Assembly (NCBI GenBank): GCA_030038695.1
Contig: JASHSN010000446.1
Span: forward strand, 1-12,984
DNA: 12,984 nucleotides
Source of the DNA: Nitrososphaeraceae archaeon
GTDB taxonomy: Archaea; Thermoproteota; Nitrososphaeria; Nitrososphaerales; Nitrososphaeraceae
Direction of reading: 5' to 3'
In this document: piece by piece, positions 1 through 6,638 of the stretch
Layout: each line of letters starts with the position of its first letter
Numbering within the stretch: the stretch's first letter is position 1
Program-made: the position numbers and the translations under genes
Notes under the pieces: model-generated
What the model saw: only the letters and a program-made list of their open reading frames with translations
What the model was told of the DNA's origin: nothing
The model's database searches: none

Positions 1-167
1 CACGTAGTAACGAGGGGGGGAGGTATTGGCGGCGATTTCACGGCCTCTTGAATCGCATTAGCCGCTTGAGACCAAACCTGTGCTACTTCTGGACCTGTTG
101 AAAACAGTGCTATTACTGCTGCGATAGCTACAGTTCCTAAAGCTATTGTCCTTAGTTTCTTTATCAT
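1..167 (-). CDS. N-terminal part of a secreted protein (runs off the left edge)
   Basis: The reading frame opens at an ATG (167-165) and continues to the left edge, giving 55 codons. The N-terminus is MIKKLRTIALGTVAIAAVIA, a basic start followed by a hydrophobic stretch, which is a typical Sec signal peptide. The next residues include GPEVAQVWSQAANAIQEAVK, then a proline-rich stretch (PPIPPP) at the edge. This suggests an exported protein with an extracellular helical segment and a proline-rich linker. A weak TATA-like stretch lies roughly 23-28 bp upstream, compatible with a short leader. No family can be assigned because most of the protein is outside the window. Confidence 0.6.
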   Translation of the reverse strand, partial: MIKKLRTIALGTVAIAAVIALFSTGPEVAQVWSQAANAIQEAVKSPPIPPPLVTT

Positions 168-237
168 AGGTAATCTGTTAGATGATACTAATATCTAAAC
201 TTAAAATTCTAATATCAGTGTGAAGCAGCAGATGATA

Positions 238-375
238 TTATAAACCTGGCCTCCATGGCATATCTGTACCATATTCTTTCACTTTAGATTTTACTTTTTT
301 ATGCACTCCTTTATGAATTTCGTAATGTTTCTTATCTTCAAAAGACATGCCACATTTTTTACATGTAAAGGTCAT
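238..375 (-). CDS. Small single C2H2 zinc-finger protein
   Basis: The protein contains one classical zinc finger, CKKCGMSFEDKKHYEIHKGVH, which fits C-x2-C-x12-H-x3-H, followed by a lysine-rich tail ending MPWRPGL. One-finger proteins of this kind are common in Nitrososphaeria and are thought to bind nucleic acid or protein; no specific role can be given. The frame is open back to an ATG at 489 (83 aa), with another ATG at 390. I chose the ATG at 375 (45 aa) because it puts the finger right after the start, as is usual for these proteins, and because the upstream part overlaps a different frame that looks like a real protein end (377-583). That frame stops one base before this ATG, which would allow translational coupling. 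The finger is certain; the start is not. Confidence 0.6.
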   Translation of the reverse strand: MTFTCKKCGMSFEDKKHYEIHKGVHKKVKSKVKEYGTDMPWRPGL

Positions 376-376
376 A

Positions 377-583
377 TCATTTAAAACCATTATTGGCAAA
401 ACGCCATCCATCACAGAAATTTTTGGCATGTCCTGTTGGGCATTTAGTTTGATTTTGGTTTTGATTTTGAGCCGCCATTTCTCCAGCATTAAATTGAATA
501 TTGGCGTTGTTTATTGTGGCCAGAGCTTTACCAACTGGGTGACATAGAATCATATGCTGTGCTTTTCCTGGGGGAAATGTCAA
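377..583 (-). pseudogene. Truncated small secreted-type protein with a CPTGH...FCDGW motif
   Basis: This frame ends in a Q/N-rich stretch followed by KCPTGHAKNFCDGW. I recognise this pattern from small exported proteins of Nitrososphaerales with a conserved C-P-x-G-H ... F-C-x-G-[WY] tail; the attribution is from memory, not a search. The usual N-terminal signal peptide is missing. The frame opens only at a TTG, with a stop about six codons upstream, and has no hydrophobic start. I read it as the 3' end of a decayed gene. It could instead be a short intact cytosolic protein starting at the TTG. It overlaps the long version of the zinc-finger frame and ends one base before that gene's preferred ATG. 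Confidence 0.35.
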
Positions 584-659
584 GGGATAGAGGGTAGTCT
601 ATTTGCAGATCTCATCGTGACGGGTATTGTGCTTCAACAAGCATATTAAGCATACCAAA

Positions 660-716
660 TTACAAGAGCATCCTCGAAAACTCTTTTAACAGCAACTCCC
701 TCTGCGCCTCAATCAT
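660..716 (-). other. Possible 18-codon ORF, interrupted by TAA, in a chain of short frames
   Basis: An ATG at 716 opens MIEAQRELLLKEFSRMLL, then TAA. After the stop the same frame continues FGMLNMLVEAQYPSR before TGA. The combined sequence is amphipathic and looks like one short helical protein with a nonsense codon. It starts 6 nt after the stop of the 57-codon ORF at 722-895, as in a polycistronic arrangement. It is too short to be sure that it is a gene. Confidence 0.2.
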
Positions 717-721
717 ATCTA

Positions 722-895
722 CTATCTATAGTCGCTCCTTTTTCCCTCTTCAACCCCGTATAAATATACACTGCTCAAAAGAGCCCAGAGGATTTTCTCA
801 GCATCATAGGTGGTAACCAGATTCTTCTCAAGCGGGTGTGTAATTGTCAAAGCCACGTCAGTTAAATTTGTATTCCTATTTATCTGCAAACTCAA
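722..895 (-). CDS. Hypothetical small protein (57 aa), not recognised
   Basis: The frame encodes a protein-like sequence including NLTDVALTITHPLEKN and YDAEKILWALLSSVYLYGVE, mixing a polar start with an amphipathic helix near the C-terminus. There is no ATG in frame. Possible starts are TTG at 895 and TTG at 889, and an upstream purine-rich AGGAGGTGGGGGAG stretch could serve as a Shine-Dalgarno site. A neighbouring frame carries MKEVGENIEFADK just upstream and ends where this one begins to look coding, so a frameshifted longer gene is also possible. A short ORF follows 6 nt downstream. No family is recognised. Confidence 0.35.
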   Translation of the reverse strand: MSLQINRNTNLTDVALTITHPLEKNLVTTYDAEKILWALLSSVYLYGVEEGKRSDYR

Positions 896-940
896 TATTC
901 TCCCCCACCTCCTTCATCCTCCTAATACTCTTCTTGAATA

Positions 941-977
941 GGAAGACTCTTCTATATCTGTGGAGGACTCTTCTATA
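941..977. repeat. Short direct repeat, 16 bp, 21-bp period
   Basis: The 16-mers at 941-956 and 962-977 (GGARGACTCTTCTATA) differ at one base and are offset by exactly 21 bp, two helical turns. They lie in the gap between the NmrA-like gene and the small ORF. This spacing fits tandem protein-binding sites, but the region may also be partly coding, since one minus-strand frame reads IEES twice. The function is unknown. Confidence 0.3.
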
Positions 978-1021
978 GCAAGACAAGATAAATCCGGCTG
1001 GTCATCCTGCAAGTGAGCTCC

Positions 1022-1900
1022 TCATTCAAACGCCGAACGATGTTTCCTGATAAATTCCTCAAGCCCGATTGGCTTCTGCCCCGTAATTTTCTCGATCACC
1101 TCATCGGTGCCGGAGAAAACACCTGCCACATGATCTTGCGCCACTTCAAAGACATGCTGTGCAAAGAAGGGTGAGCTCTTCCTCGAGCTCTTCAACCCCC
1201 ACTCACGAAATGCCTCAAGCGATATTCTTTCGTAGGTGATTTTATGTCCTAAGATAGCCGAAATCTCCGCAACCGCCTCGGGGTAGGTGTACTCTTTGGG
1301 ACCAAACAATTGGTATGTTTTCCCTTTATGCGCTGATGGATTCTCGAGAATGCTCACAATGACACGAGCTACATCCTCCGCCGCGATGGGCGCATGCTTA
1401 CTTTCGCCAAACGGCATTTGCACCAGACCATCTTTGATGTTTTGTGCGTAGTAAAGAAACCATTCGGCAAAAAACGTCGGTCGCAGATGGGTTACGGTAA
1501 GGCCAGACCAATCAAAAATTCTTTCCGCCATCCAGTGATTAAACGCTGCGTGACTCTTCGCTTCACGTCTCGCGGAGACTTGCGACGTATTCACGACTAT
1601 TGAAACAGCGGCCTCTTTCGCGGCTTGAGCGAAGTAGGCGGTCGCGTCTACAATACCCGGGACAATTGGATAGACAAAAGAGGCTCCTGAAATCCCGTCG
1701 AGTGCAGGTCGAATCGTCATGAAATCGAGAAGATCACCAACAGCGATCTCTGCACCGAGTTGTCGTAATTGTGAACTTTGGTTATTCTCTCCCTTATGGA
1801 CGAAAGCCCTGACTTTACGACCTCGCTCAAGTAGAAATTCGACGACGTTCCTGCCGATGGAGCCTGTTGCTCCTGTGATTAAAAATGGCTTTGAACTCAT
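1022..1900 (-). CDS. NmrA-like NAD(P)-binding oxidoreductase (atypical SDR)
   Basis: This 292-aa protein has an N-terminal Rossmann fold with the glycine motif TGATGSIG (G10, G13, G16), then VRAFVHK at residues 30-36, where basic residues usually contact the NADP phosphate, and VGDLLD at the end of the third strand. This order is typical of the NmrA/HSCARG branch of extended SDR proteins, which sense or use NAD(P)H. There is no clear Tyr-x3-Lys catalytic pair, so a redox sensor or quinone-reductase-like role is as likely as a classical dehydrogenase. The ATG is preceded by AGAGGA with about 6 nt spacing. Base composition is clearly richer in G+C than the flanking DNA and homologues are mainly bacterial, suggesting transfer. 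A PPOX-family gene lies upstream on the same strand with a 139-bp gap. Confidence 0.85.
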   Translation of the reverse strand: MSSKPFLITGATGSIGRNVVEFLLERGRKVRAFVHKGENNQSSQLRQLGAEIAVGDLLDFMTIRPALDGISGASFVYPIVPGIVDATAYFAQAAKEAAVSIVVNTSQVSARREAKSHAAFNHWMAERIFDWSGLTVTHLRPTFFAEWFLYYAQNIKDGLVQMPFGESKHAPIAAEDVARVIVSILENPSAHKGKTYQLFGPKEYTYPEAVAEISAILGHKITYERISLEAFREWGLKSSRKSSPFFAQHVFEVAQDHVAGVFSGTDEVIEKITGQKPIGLEEFIRKHRSAFE

Positions 1901-2039
1901 TGTATTCCTCTAGCTTCTAGACAGACCCAAATAGTTATGTGCAAAAGAGGCTATTGCAATTCCCATCTGCATTCCTTACTTCCTGATTCCTTTTGTGGAT
2001 CACCATACCGAATCTTTCCAGATCAGACCAACACCTATA

Positions 2040-2450
2040 TCACTTACTCCATGGTCCATTACCATGAATACTTTCAGCAGTAATGTGGGTAATATATCCC
2101 TGTGGTGCTCCATCAGGCTGGTACCTTGCGCCTGGGGCGATATAGATCTGGGCCAGTCGGTTCAGCAGTTGGGGGGCACCACCTTCGGTAACTCTGGCAC
2201 GGCCATTGATCACAAGATAATTATCCATTCCATTAGTTTTTCCACCCGTCAACATTGAGATCGCAACGCGATCATCGCGCTGAATATTCTTCAATTTTTT
2301 ATGGAGCTTCATGTGACCAGAGACAATTTCATCGCCATCAAGGCCAACCCAGACGACAGACACATGAGGACTACCATCCTTGTTCAGGGTCACAACCTGA
2401 GCGGGATGGCCCGCGGTCAATGCTTGACGTACTGCATCGTTCAGAATCAT
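2040..2450 (-). CDS. PPOX-class F420-/flavin-dependent protein (pyridoxamine-phosphate-oxidase fold)
   Basis: The 136-aa product begins with a short helix and then AQVVTLNKDGSPHVSVVWVG, the first beta-hairpin of the split barrel, followed by DGDEIVSGHMKLHKKLKNIQ and RDDRVAISML. This is the signature layout of Rv1155-type PPOX proteins, which bind F420 or FMN at a dimer interface. Nitrososphaerales make F420, so an F420-dependent reductase is plausible; the substrate cannot be told from sequence. Length matches the family. The ATG at 2450 is supported by the conserved N-terminal helix; an AT-rich box at about 2486-2495 may be its promoter. Like the NmrA-like gene, it has a more balanced base composition than its surroundings. 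Confidence 0.85.
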   Translation of the reverse strand: MILNDAVRQALTAGHPAQVVTLNKDGSPHVSVVWVGLDGDEIVSGHMKLHKKLKNIQRDDRVAISMLTGGKTNGMDNYLVINGRARVTEGGAPQLLNRLAQIYIAPGARYQPDGAPQGYITHITAESIHGNGPWSK

Positions 2451-2621
2451 AACGATCCGATCCTGAATCTGTTTCCGACAATTTGCTATATTAGCATATC
2501 GAGTAGTTCAAGAGAGGGGACTATACTCGCCGGATGTAGATGGATTGGTAAACTTCACTGATTATCGTCGGGGGTAATAAGTCCACTACCTGCGAAGGGA
2601 ATTATACTGGACAATAAAGGT

Positions 2622-2822
2622 TCACTGTTCATCTGCTTTCCTTCGCTCCTCAGGATGTTTTGAAATATACTCTGAGTGAAGAAAGGCTATGATCCTCTTA
2701 CCCAACCACGATCTAGGAACAATGATTTTGGCGGAGTTACCGAATTCACTCGCTATAGCTGTTATCTCTGAGATATGACGTGTCGAGCGCCTTTTCGATT
2801 TTGGACTCTTGTCACTTTTCAT
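2622..2822 (-). CDS. Small AbrB/DUF2080-like protein
   Basis: This 66-aa basic protein has a lysine/arginine-rich N-terminus (KSDKSPKSKRRSTRH) and a core reading SEFGNSAKIIVPRSWLGKRI. The G-N-x-[AG]-x-I-x-[VL]-P-x-x-W-[LI]-G-K-[RK] pattern matches small archaeal proteins of the DUF2080 type, which resemble an AbrB/SpoVT half-barrel and often accompany transposons; this is from memory. A DNA-binding role is likely. The ATG is well supported: a TATA-like element at about 2849-2854 lies 30 bp upstream, so the mRNA should be nearly leaderless. An 18-bp perfect dyad covers the predicted transcription start and the first two bases of the start codon, suggesting repression, possibly by the protein itself. 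Confidence 0.6.
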   Translation of the reverse strand: MKSDKSPKSKRRSTRHISEITAIASEFGNSAKIIVPRSWLGKRIIAFLHSEYISKHPEERRKADEQ

Positions 2823-2838
2823 TATACATCTGTATAAT
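2821..2838. promoter_or_regulatory. Perfect dyad over the start codon of the DUF2080-like gene (putative operator)
   Basis: ATTATACA (2821-2828) and TGTATAAT (2831-2838) are exact reverse complements separated by TC. The gene's ATG occupies 2822-2820 on the minus strand, so the dyad starts inside the start codon and extends upstream across the predicted transcription start. A repressor bound here would block initiation. Confidence 0.5.
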
Positions 2839-2848
2839 CATCCTTAGC

Positions 2849-2857
2849 TATATACTT
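2849..2857 (-). promoter_or_regulatory. TATA-like promoter element for the DUF2080-like gene
   Basis: The minus strand reads AAGTATATA centred about 30 bp upstream of the ATG. That is the spacing expected for an archaeal TATA box of a leaderless transcript. Confidence 0.45.
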
Positions 2858-3089
2858 TCCGGCTGGTCGTACCGTTCCATCTGTTATAAAGGGTATAATC
2901 ACAGATGTGAGACAACGCCCCCACATTACAAAGAAGAACAATAGAATAGAATGTTTAATGTCTGTATTTCTAATGATTATAATCTAGTTGAAATATATCT
3001 GCAGATTTCTCCTATATTCTTAGCAATTGTTGTAAAGCATCTCAGATATACTGTTTGAGTGAGATGTCTACTGAGAATTGAACCATAAT

Positions 3090-4337
3090 ATGAGCAAAAG
3101 TTTCACAATAATTTTGCTGACAACAGTAGCACTGACTCTTATGGTGCCTACGGTGTCTGGAATTTCTTTACTACAACAACAAGCCCAGGCTGAAAGGTCT
3201 GGCCAGAGCGGGATCGGGGGGACTAGCGAGTGTCTTGCAGCGGTCTGCGACGTTGGTGGTGGTTCTGGTGGTACTGGCAACTTAGACAACCGGGATTCCT
3301 CAAATAATGGTAATGGGGGAGATGGTGGCAATCCACAATGTTCATTCGGCGCGGTCTGCTTCTATAAAGGAGGTTTGGGGGGTCAGGATAATAGATTCAA
3401 CGGCTGGAGTTCAAATAACGGTGATGGAGGTGATGGAGGATTGGGCCCCAACAACTGTGGCTTTCTCGGGGTGGTGTGCTCAGCTAATGGAGGTTCTGGG
3501 GGTTCAACTAATCTTAACGACGGTGGTAATTCAAATAACGGTAACGGAGGGTACGGGGGCACGGATAGCTGCCGCCCCATCAACGAGTGTACTGCTTCTG
3601 GAGGATCTGGCGGACAGGGTAACAGCGGCAATAGCGGTGATTCAAAAAACGGTAATGGGGGCGATGGTGGCAGCTGCAATACGGTGAATAGCTGCGACGT
3701 CACGGGAGGCAAAGGTGGCTCAGGTAACGACATAAACACCGGCGGTAAAAACGGTAATGGGGGCAATGGTGGTGAAATTACGGCGTATCTGGATTTTGCT
3801 GAGAAGTTTGGAATAGCTAGAGGCGGAAATGGCGGGGATAATAACCAATTCCAATCAAGCGGCAGCTGCGGTAATGGTGGTAACGGTGGGGTTATTAATC
3901 GAGGTATTGCAAACGGAGGAAACGGAGGCGATGGCGATGCAGCTAACCAACATTGCGGCACGAATGGCGGCAGAGGAGGTTTCGTACTCGGAGGTGGCAC
4001 CGCTAACGGAGGAGATGGCGGAGTAGACCACGGAAATGGAGGAGATGGTGGCATGGCGCTATTCGGCGGTATTGCTGACGGACAGAATGGTGATAATGGA
4101 AATAATGGCAAGGGAGGAGACGGTGGTCTTGCGATGGGAAAAGGTGCTGTGGCTAACGGTGAAAATGGACATGAAGGTGGACTAGCAGATGGGGTAGGTA
4201 GCGACGCTAATGGTGGAGGACTGGCAATAGAAGGCGGTAACACTGAAGGTGGCGGAGGCTTTGCCGATGACAGCTCAACTCATCCAGGTTGCGACATCGA
4301 TATAGACCACGAGTGCTTTAACCAGCCTGGAAGGTAG
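3090..4337 (+). CDS. Secreted Gly/Asn-rich repeat protein with paired cysteines
   Basis: This 415-aa protein has an N-terminal signal peptide (MSKSFTIILLTTVALTLMVP, probable cleavage after AQA at residue 34). The N-terminal half carries five units of 35-39 residues. Each has a C-x4/5-C pair (first Cys at residues 48, 84, 123, 161, 196), then GGxGG, then a polar S/N stretch, then NGNGGDGG or similar. The rest is looser GNGG/ANGGDGG repeats with a final C-x6-C near the end. Runs of Gly-Gly-X fit a polyglycine-II-like or beta-helical rod, as in PGRS proteins and some adhesins; this is inference. No membrane anchor is seen. A TTG at 3078 in the same frame lies 30 bp after a GATATA box and is an alternative start. 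The long minus-strand frame over this gene is a proline-rich shadow. Confidence 0.85.
   Translation: MSKSFTIILLTTVALTLMVPTVSGISLLQQQAQAERSGQSGIGGTSECLAAVCDVGGGSGGTGNLDNRDSSNNGNGGDGGNPQCSFGAVCFYKGGLGGQDNRFNGWSSNNGDGGDGGLGPNNCGFLGVVCSANGGSGGSTNLNDGGNSNNGNGGYGGTDSCRPINECTASGGSGGQGNSGNSGDSKNGNGGDGGSCNTVNSCDVTGGKGGSGNDINTGGKNGNGGNGGEITAYLDFAEKFGIARGGNGGDNNQFQSSGSCGNGGNGGVINRGIANGGNGGDGDAANQHCGTNGGRGGFVLGGGTANGGDGGVDHGNGGDGGMALFGGIADGQNGDNGNNGKGGDGGLAMGKGAVANGENGHEGGLADGVGSDANGGGLAIEGGNTEGGGGFADDSSTHPGCDIDIDHECFNQPGR
3231..3780 (+). repeat. Five tandem coding repeats (about 105-117 bp) in the Gly-rich gene
   Basis: The first cysteine codons of successive units lie at 3231, 3339, 3456, 3570 and 3675, spacings of 108, 117, 114 and 105 bp. 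Each unit encodes C-x4/5-C, GGxGG and an N/G-rich end. The units differ widely at nucleotide level, so the duplication is old. Confidence 0.7.
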
Positions 4338-4453
4338 CCGACCTTGGCTAGGTTTGATGTTTGAACCCTCTCACATATATCTACAATCCATGAGCGCCGA
4401 TACAATTTGTTTTCCTAATGAAGGATCTATGTCGCTACAAGTGTTGCTAGTCA

Positions 4454-4672
4454 TTACTTATAGATTAGCCTAACTACCGCCATACCAAGAGCACCTCCGA
4501 AACATGGTCCAGCCTTTGTGTTCCAACCAACTATATGGGCAAAATCTCCGCTGTTAGGACCTTGAGCACATCCGACTCCAGCTCCCAAAGTTCCGAACTT
4601 GAGTATATCACCAAAATCTAGGCTATTTGGGAGGGCTGTTATGTTACGACCTCCTTTTCTGCCAATCTGGTG
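4454..4672 (-). pseudogene. Orphan C-terminal protein fragment without a start codon
   Basis: This frame is open for 72 codons after a TAG and ends with a natural TAA. It contains NSLDFGDILKFGTLGAGVGC and GWNTKAGPCFGGALGMAVVR, which looks like a real protein end with two cysteines in a glycine-rich context. There is no ATG, GTG or TTG before the TTG inside KFGTLG, so the 5' end appears lost. It overlaps the remnant of a second integrase tail by 29 bp in another frame, so the join between the two probably marks an old deletion or recombination point. I do not recognise the family. Confidence 0.35.
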
Positions 4673-4790
4673 CTACCTGTAAGAGTATCTTTGCTCTCCG
4701 CTGTACTTCCTCAGCAGTTCTTCTATCTGGTTTTATCAACAGTCCCCCGCTCATGAAGCTCTGCAATTCGTCTATGCTATCAAATATAGC
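4644..4790 (-). pseudogene. Remnant of a second integrase C-terminal tail
   Basis: The frame ending at TAA (4646-4644) reads IFDSIDELQSFMSGGLLIKP, then RRTAEEVQRRAKILLQ, then WQKRRS. It parallels the end of the neighbouring integrase (VFGRMEELESDMRGGLLIKL, then LTPEEERKVMELIKAELQ). At DNA level, 4730-4755 matches 4958-4983 at 25 of 26 bases. The piece has no start and is closed by a stop just upstream. It is the last about 45 codons of a paralogous recombinase gene left directly downstream of the existing one, which points to recombination between integrase genes or tandem integrated elements. Confidence 0.65.
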
Positions 4791-6138
4791 TCCCTATCTC
4801 TAGACAAGACTTGCTGCGAGTTATGTCGTCAATGGGCGTGTGTCTACTAATACACCATCCACTAGGCGCCTATTTTTTTGTAATTCGGCCTTAATTAACT
4901 CCATAACCTTTCGTTCCTCCTCAGGAGTTAACCTGGCATCACCTGGCCCTTTCCCTAGTTTTATCAACAGTCCCCCTCTCATGTCACTTTCCAGTTCCTC
5001 CATCCTACCAAATACAGTCTTCGTCGTGGACATCGACTTGGCTAAGAGACCTTTGAGATCGTTATAATCATCTTTTAGCTTATCATACATGGACATGACG
5101 TCACCTATCATAATATTTTGTTTGGACGAAAGCTCCAGAGAGGACTTTAACTGTTGCTGTATCTTGTTCATCTGTTCTTTCATCTCTAAACTTTCCTTTT
5201 CTTTCTCCATATATCCAGTCACCGTCAGGGGCACTCTACACTTGATACAGAAAGGCGCATCTGGATTATTTGGCTCTCCGCAGTTTACATTCGGACAGAC
5301 TCTAAGTTCTAGAAGATTAGAAGATTCCTTCTTTACTTCTGCCTTGAGTCCAAAGGATTCTGCTAATAATTCCTCTGCCTCATTTCCATAAAAGTGCTCA
5401 TATCTTGCCGCCATGTTAGATTCTTTCTTCCAGCCAAACCATTGATTTGCGTGCTTTCCCGACAATCGTCTCTTTCTGACCAGATACTCCGTGACAGTCG
5501 AATGTCTGATTAGATATGGGTTCCAAGGCTTCAATAATAATTGCTCTATCTGCTTTCTATCATCCTGACCGATTGCCTCATCTAGAAGTTTAGTAAAGTG
5601 GGGCTTCAACTCTCGTATATATATCGACCAAAGAGAATTGGGAGTAAGTTTTCCACCTGTCTTCTTGGAATAGATCAAGTATGACGAAGGTACTGTACCT
5701 TTCGGATGTAATTCTATCCATTTCTTTAGATAATCAGTATAATATGGTGATAATATCGTGAGTTGCCTCCTACCTGTCTTTCCGGTTACAGGGAAAGTAG
5801 GCTGTCCATTAGGTAGCCATTTAATTTCATCCATCTTTATGTTCAATATCTCATGTGGACGCGCACCAGTAAAAGCGGCAATGGCATGATAGCATTTAAT
5901 TTTGGGGTTGGGGGGACAATACTTGAGAAATAACTTATTATCTTCCGATGTCCACAGTTCAACCGTTTCATATGGTGTCTCTGGCTTTTCATATCGAGGT
6001 AAGTCCTGTACAACGGCTGGCGTCTGTCTCCGTTTAGGGCCTATATCTGGATAGTATAGCCATTTGAAGAATTGAGTTATGTGAATTGAGTATAGAGTGG
6101 CGACACCTTTCCACCCCTGACGAGGATCTTGATCCTTC

Positions 6139-6290
6139 TTGGGCCCAACCTGAGAAGTTTAGAATAACATGCCTTGGGCATGTCTTCGGTGGCTGTTTTG
6201 ATCCTTTGTTCGATAACATCAGCCCCAGACATTGGTCTGTAATCTTTAATAGTCATATTTAAGATATGAGCGCATGCTTGTCCATCATAT
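6139..6290. repeat. Direct repeat, copy 1 (152 bp, exact)
   Basis: Identical by eye to 6487-6638 over all 152 bases; the offset is 348 bp, or 116 codons. Both copies encode, on the minus strand, the segment from YDGQACAHIL to KLLRLGP and contain the dyad ACATGCC-TTG-GGCATGT. Exact identity means the duplication is very recent or an assembly product. Confidence 0.9.
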
Positions 6291-6298
6291 TTCGTATA
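6284..6298. repeat. Inverted repeat, left arm (15 bp, partner at 6636-6650)
   Basis: ATCATATTTCGTATA is the exact reverse complement of 6636-6650. It sits at the outer border of direct-repeat copy 1, while its partner sits at the outer border of copy 2, so the same 15 bp appear in opposite orientation at equivalent junctions. Confidence 0.7.
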
Positions 6299-6486
6299 AT
6301 CCTCTGGTTTCTTTAAACCGTCTAAATATCCAAGTACATCATCTCTAGTTATATCAATAAACGGTTTGTTCACCCTTCTTGCGAAAAGTTCTAGATTATT
6401 ACAAACCGTTGCCCTAGTAGAATCTTTTACACCTTTCGTAGCCTCTAATTTATACTTGATCAAATAATCGGCTATTAGAAGACCAT

Positions 6487-6638
6487 TTGGGCCCAACCTG
6501 AGAAGTTTAGAATAACATGCCTTGGGCATGTCTTCGGTGGCTGTTTTGATCCTTTGTTCGATAACATCAGCCCCAGACATTGGTCTGTAATCTTTAATAG
6601 TCATATTTAAGATATGAGCGCATGCTTGTCCATCATAT
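6487..6638. repeat. Direct repeat, copy 2 (152 bp, exact)
   Basis: This copy is in the natural N-terminal context of the integrase: after KLLRLGP the frame continues NGLLIADYLIKYKLEATKG, whereas copy 1 breaks off into a shifted frame. It is therefore the probable donor. Its outer border runs into the inverted sequence at 6636-6650. Confidence 0.9.

Larger units (their letters stand above)
6132..6303. repeat. Insertion in the integrase gene flanked by 5-bp direct repeats
   Basis: ATCCT occurs at 6132-6136 and 6299-6303. Between them lie 162 bp, of which 152 (6139-6290) are an exact copy of 6487-6638 in the 5' part of the same gene. One ATCCT plus the insert is 167 bp, not a multiple of three, so it shifts the frame. 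The 5-bp duplication resembles a target-site duplication but could be chance. Confidence 0.6.
4821..6604 (-). pseudogene. Tyrosine recombinase (archaeal integrase), broken by an internal insertion
   Basis: An N-terminal SAM-like core-binding region (from the ATG at 6604) is followed by a catalytic domain with GARPHEIL (Arg codon 5861-5859), a Lys in VTGKTGRR (5780-5778), YLIRHS (Arg 5507-5505), GWKKES and the likely nucleophile in ARYEHF (Tyr 5402-5400). C-terminal to this are a zinc ribbon (CPNVNC...CIKC) and a coiled coil, as in Nitrososphaeria integrases. The usual His of H-x-x-R is Tyr here. The two halves are in different frames. Removing 167 bp (6132-6298), flanked by direct ATCCT repeats, joins KKPED to QDPRQGWKGV in one frame. 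As it stands, the 3' half has no start codon until a TTG (5846) that lies after the catalytic Arg, so the enzyme should be inactive. Confidence 0.85.

Noticed and set aside
3383..4243. 286-codon proline-rich minus-strand frame
   Set aside because: It is the mirror of the Gly-rich repeat gene: Gly codons (GGN) read as Pro (NCC) on the other strand. The plus-strand frame has a signal peptide and ordered Cys repeats.
4335..4350. TAGCC-GACCTT-GGCTA hairpin at the stop of the Gly-rich gene as a terminator
   Set aside because: Only 5-bp arms and no T-run after it; too weak to call.
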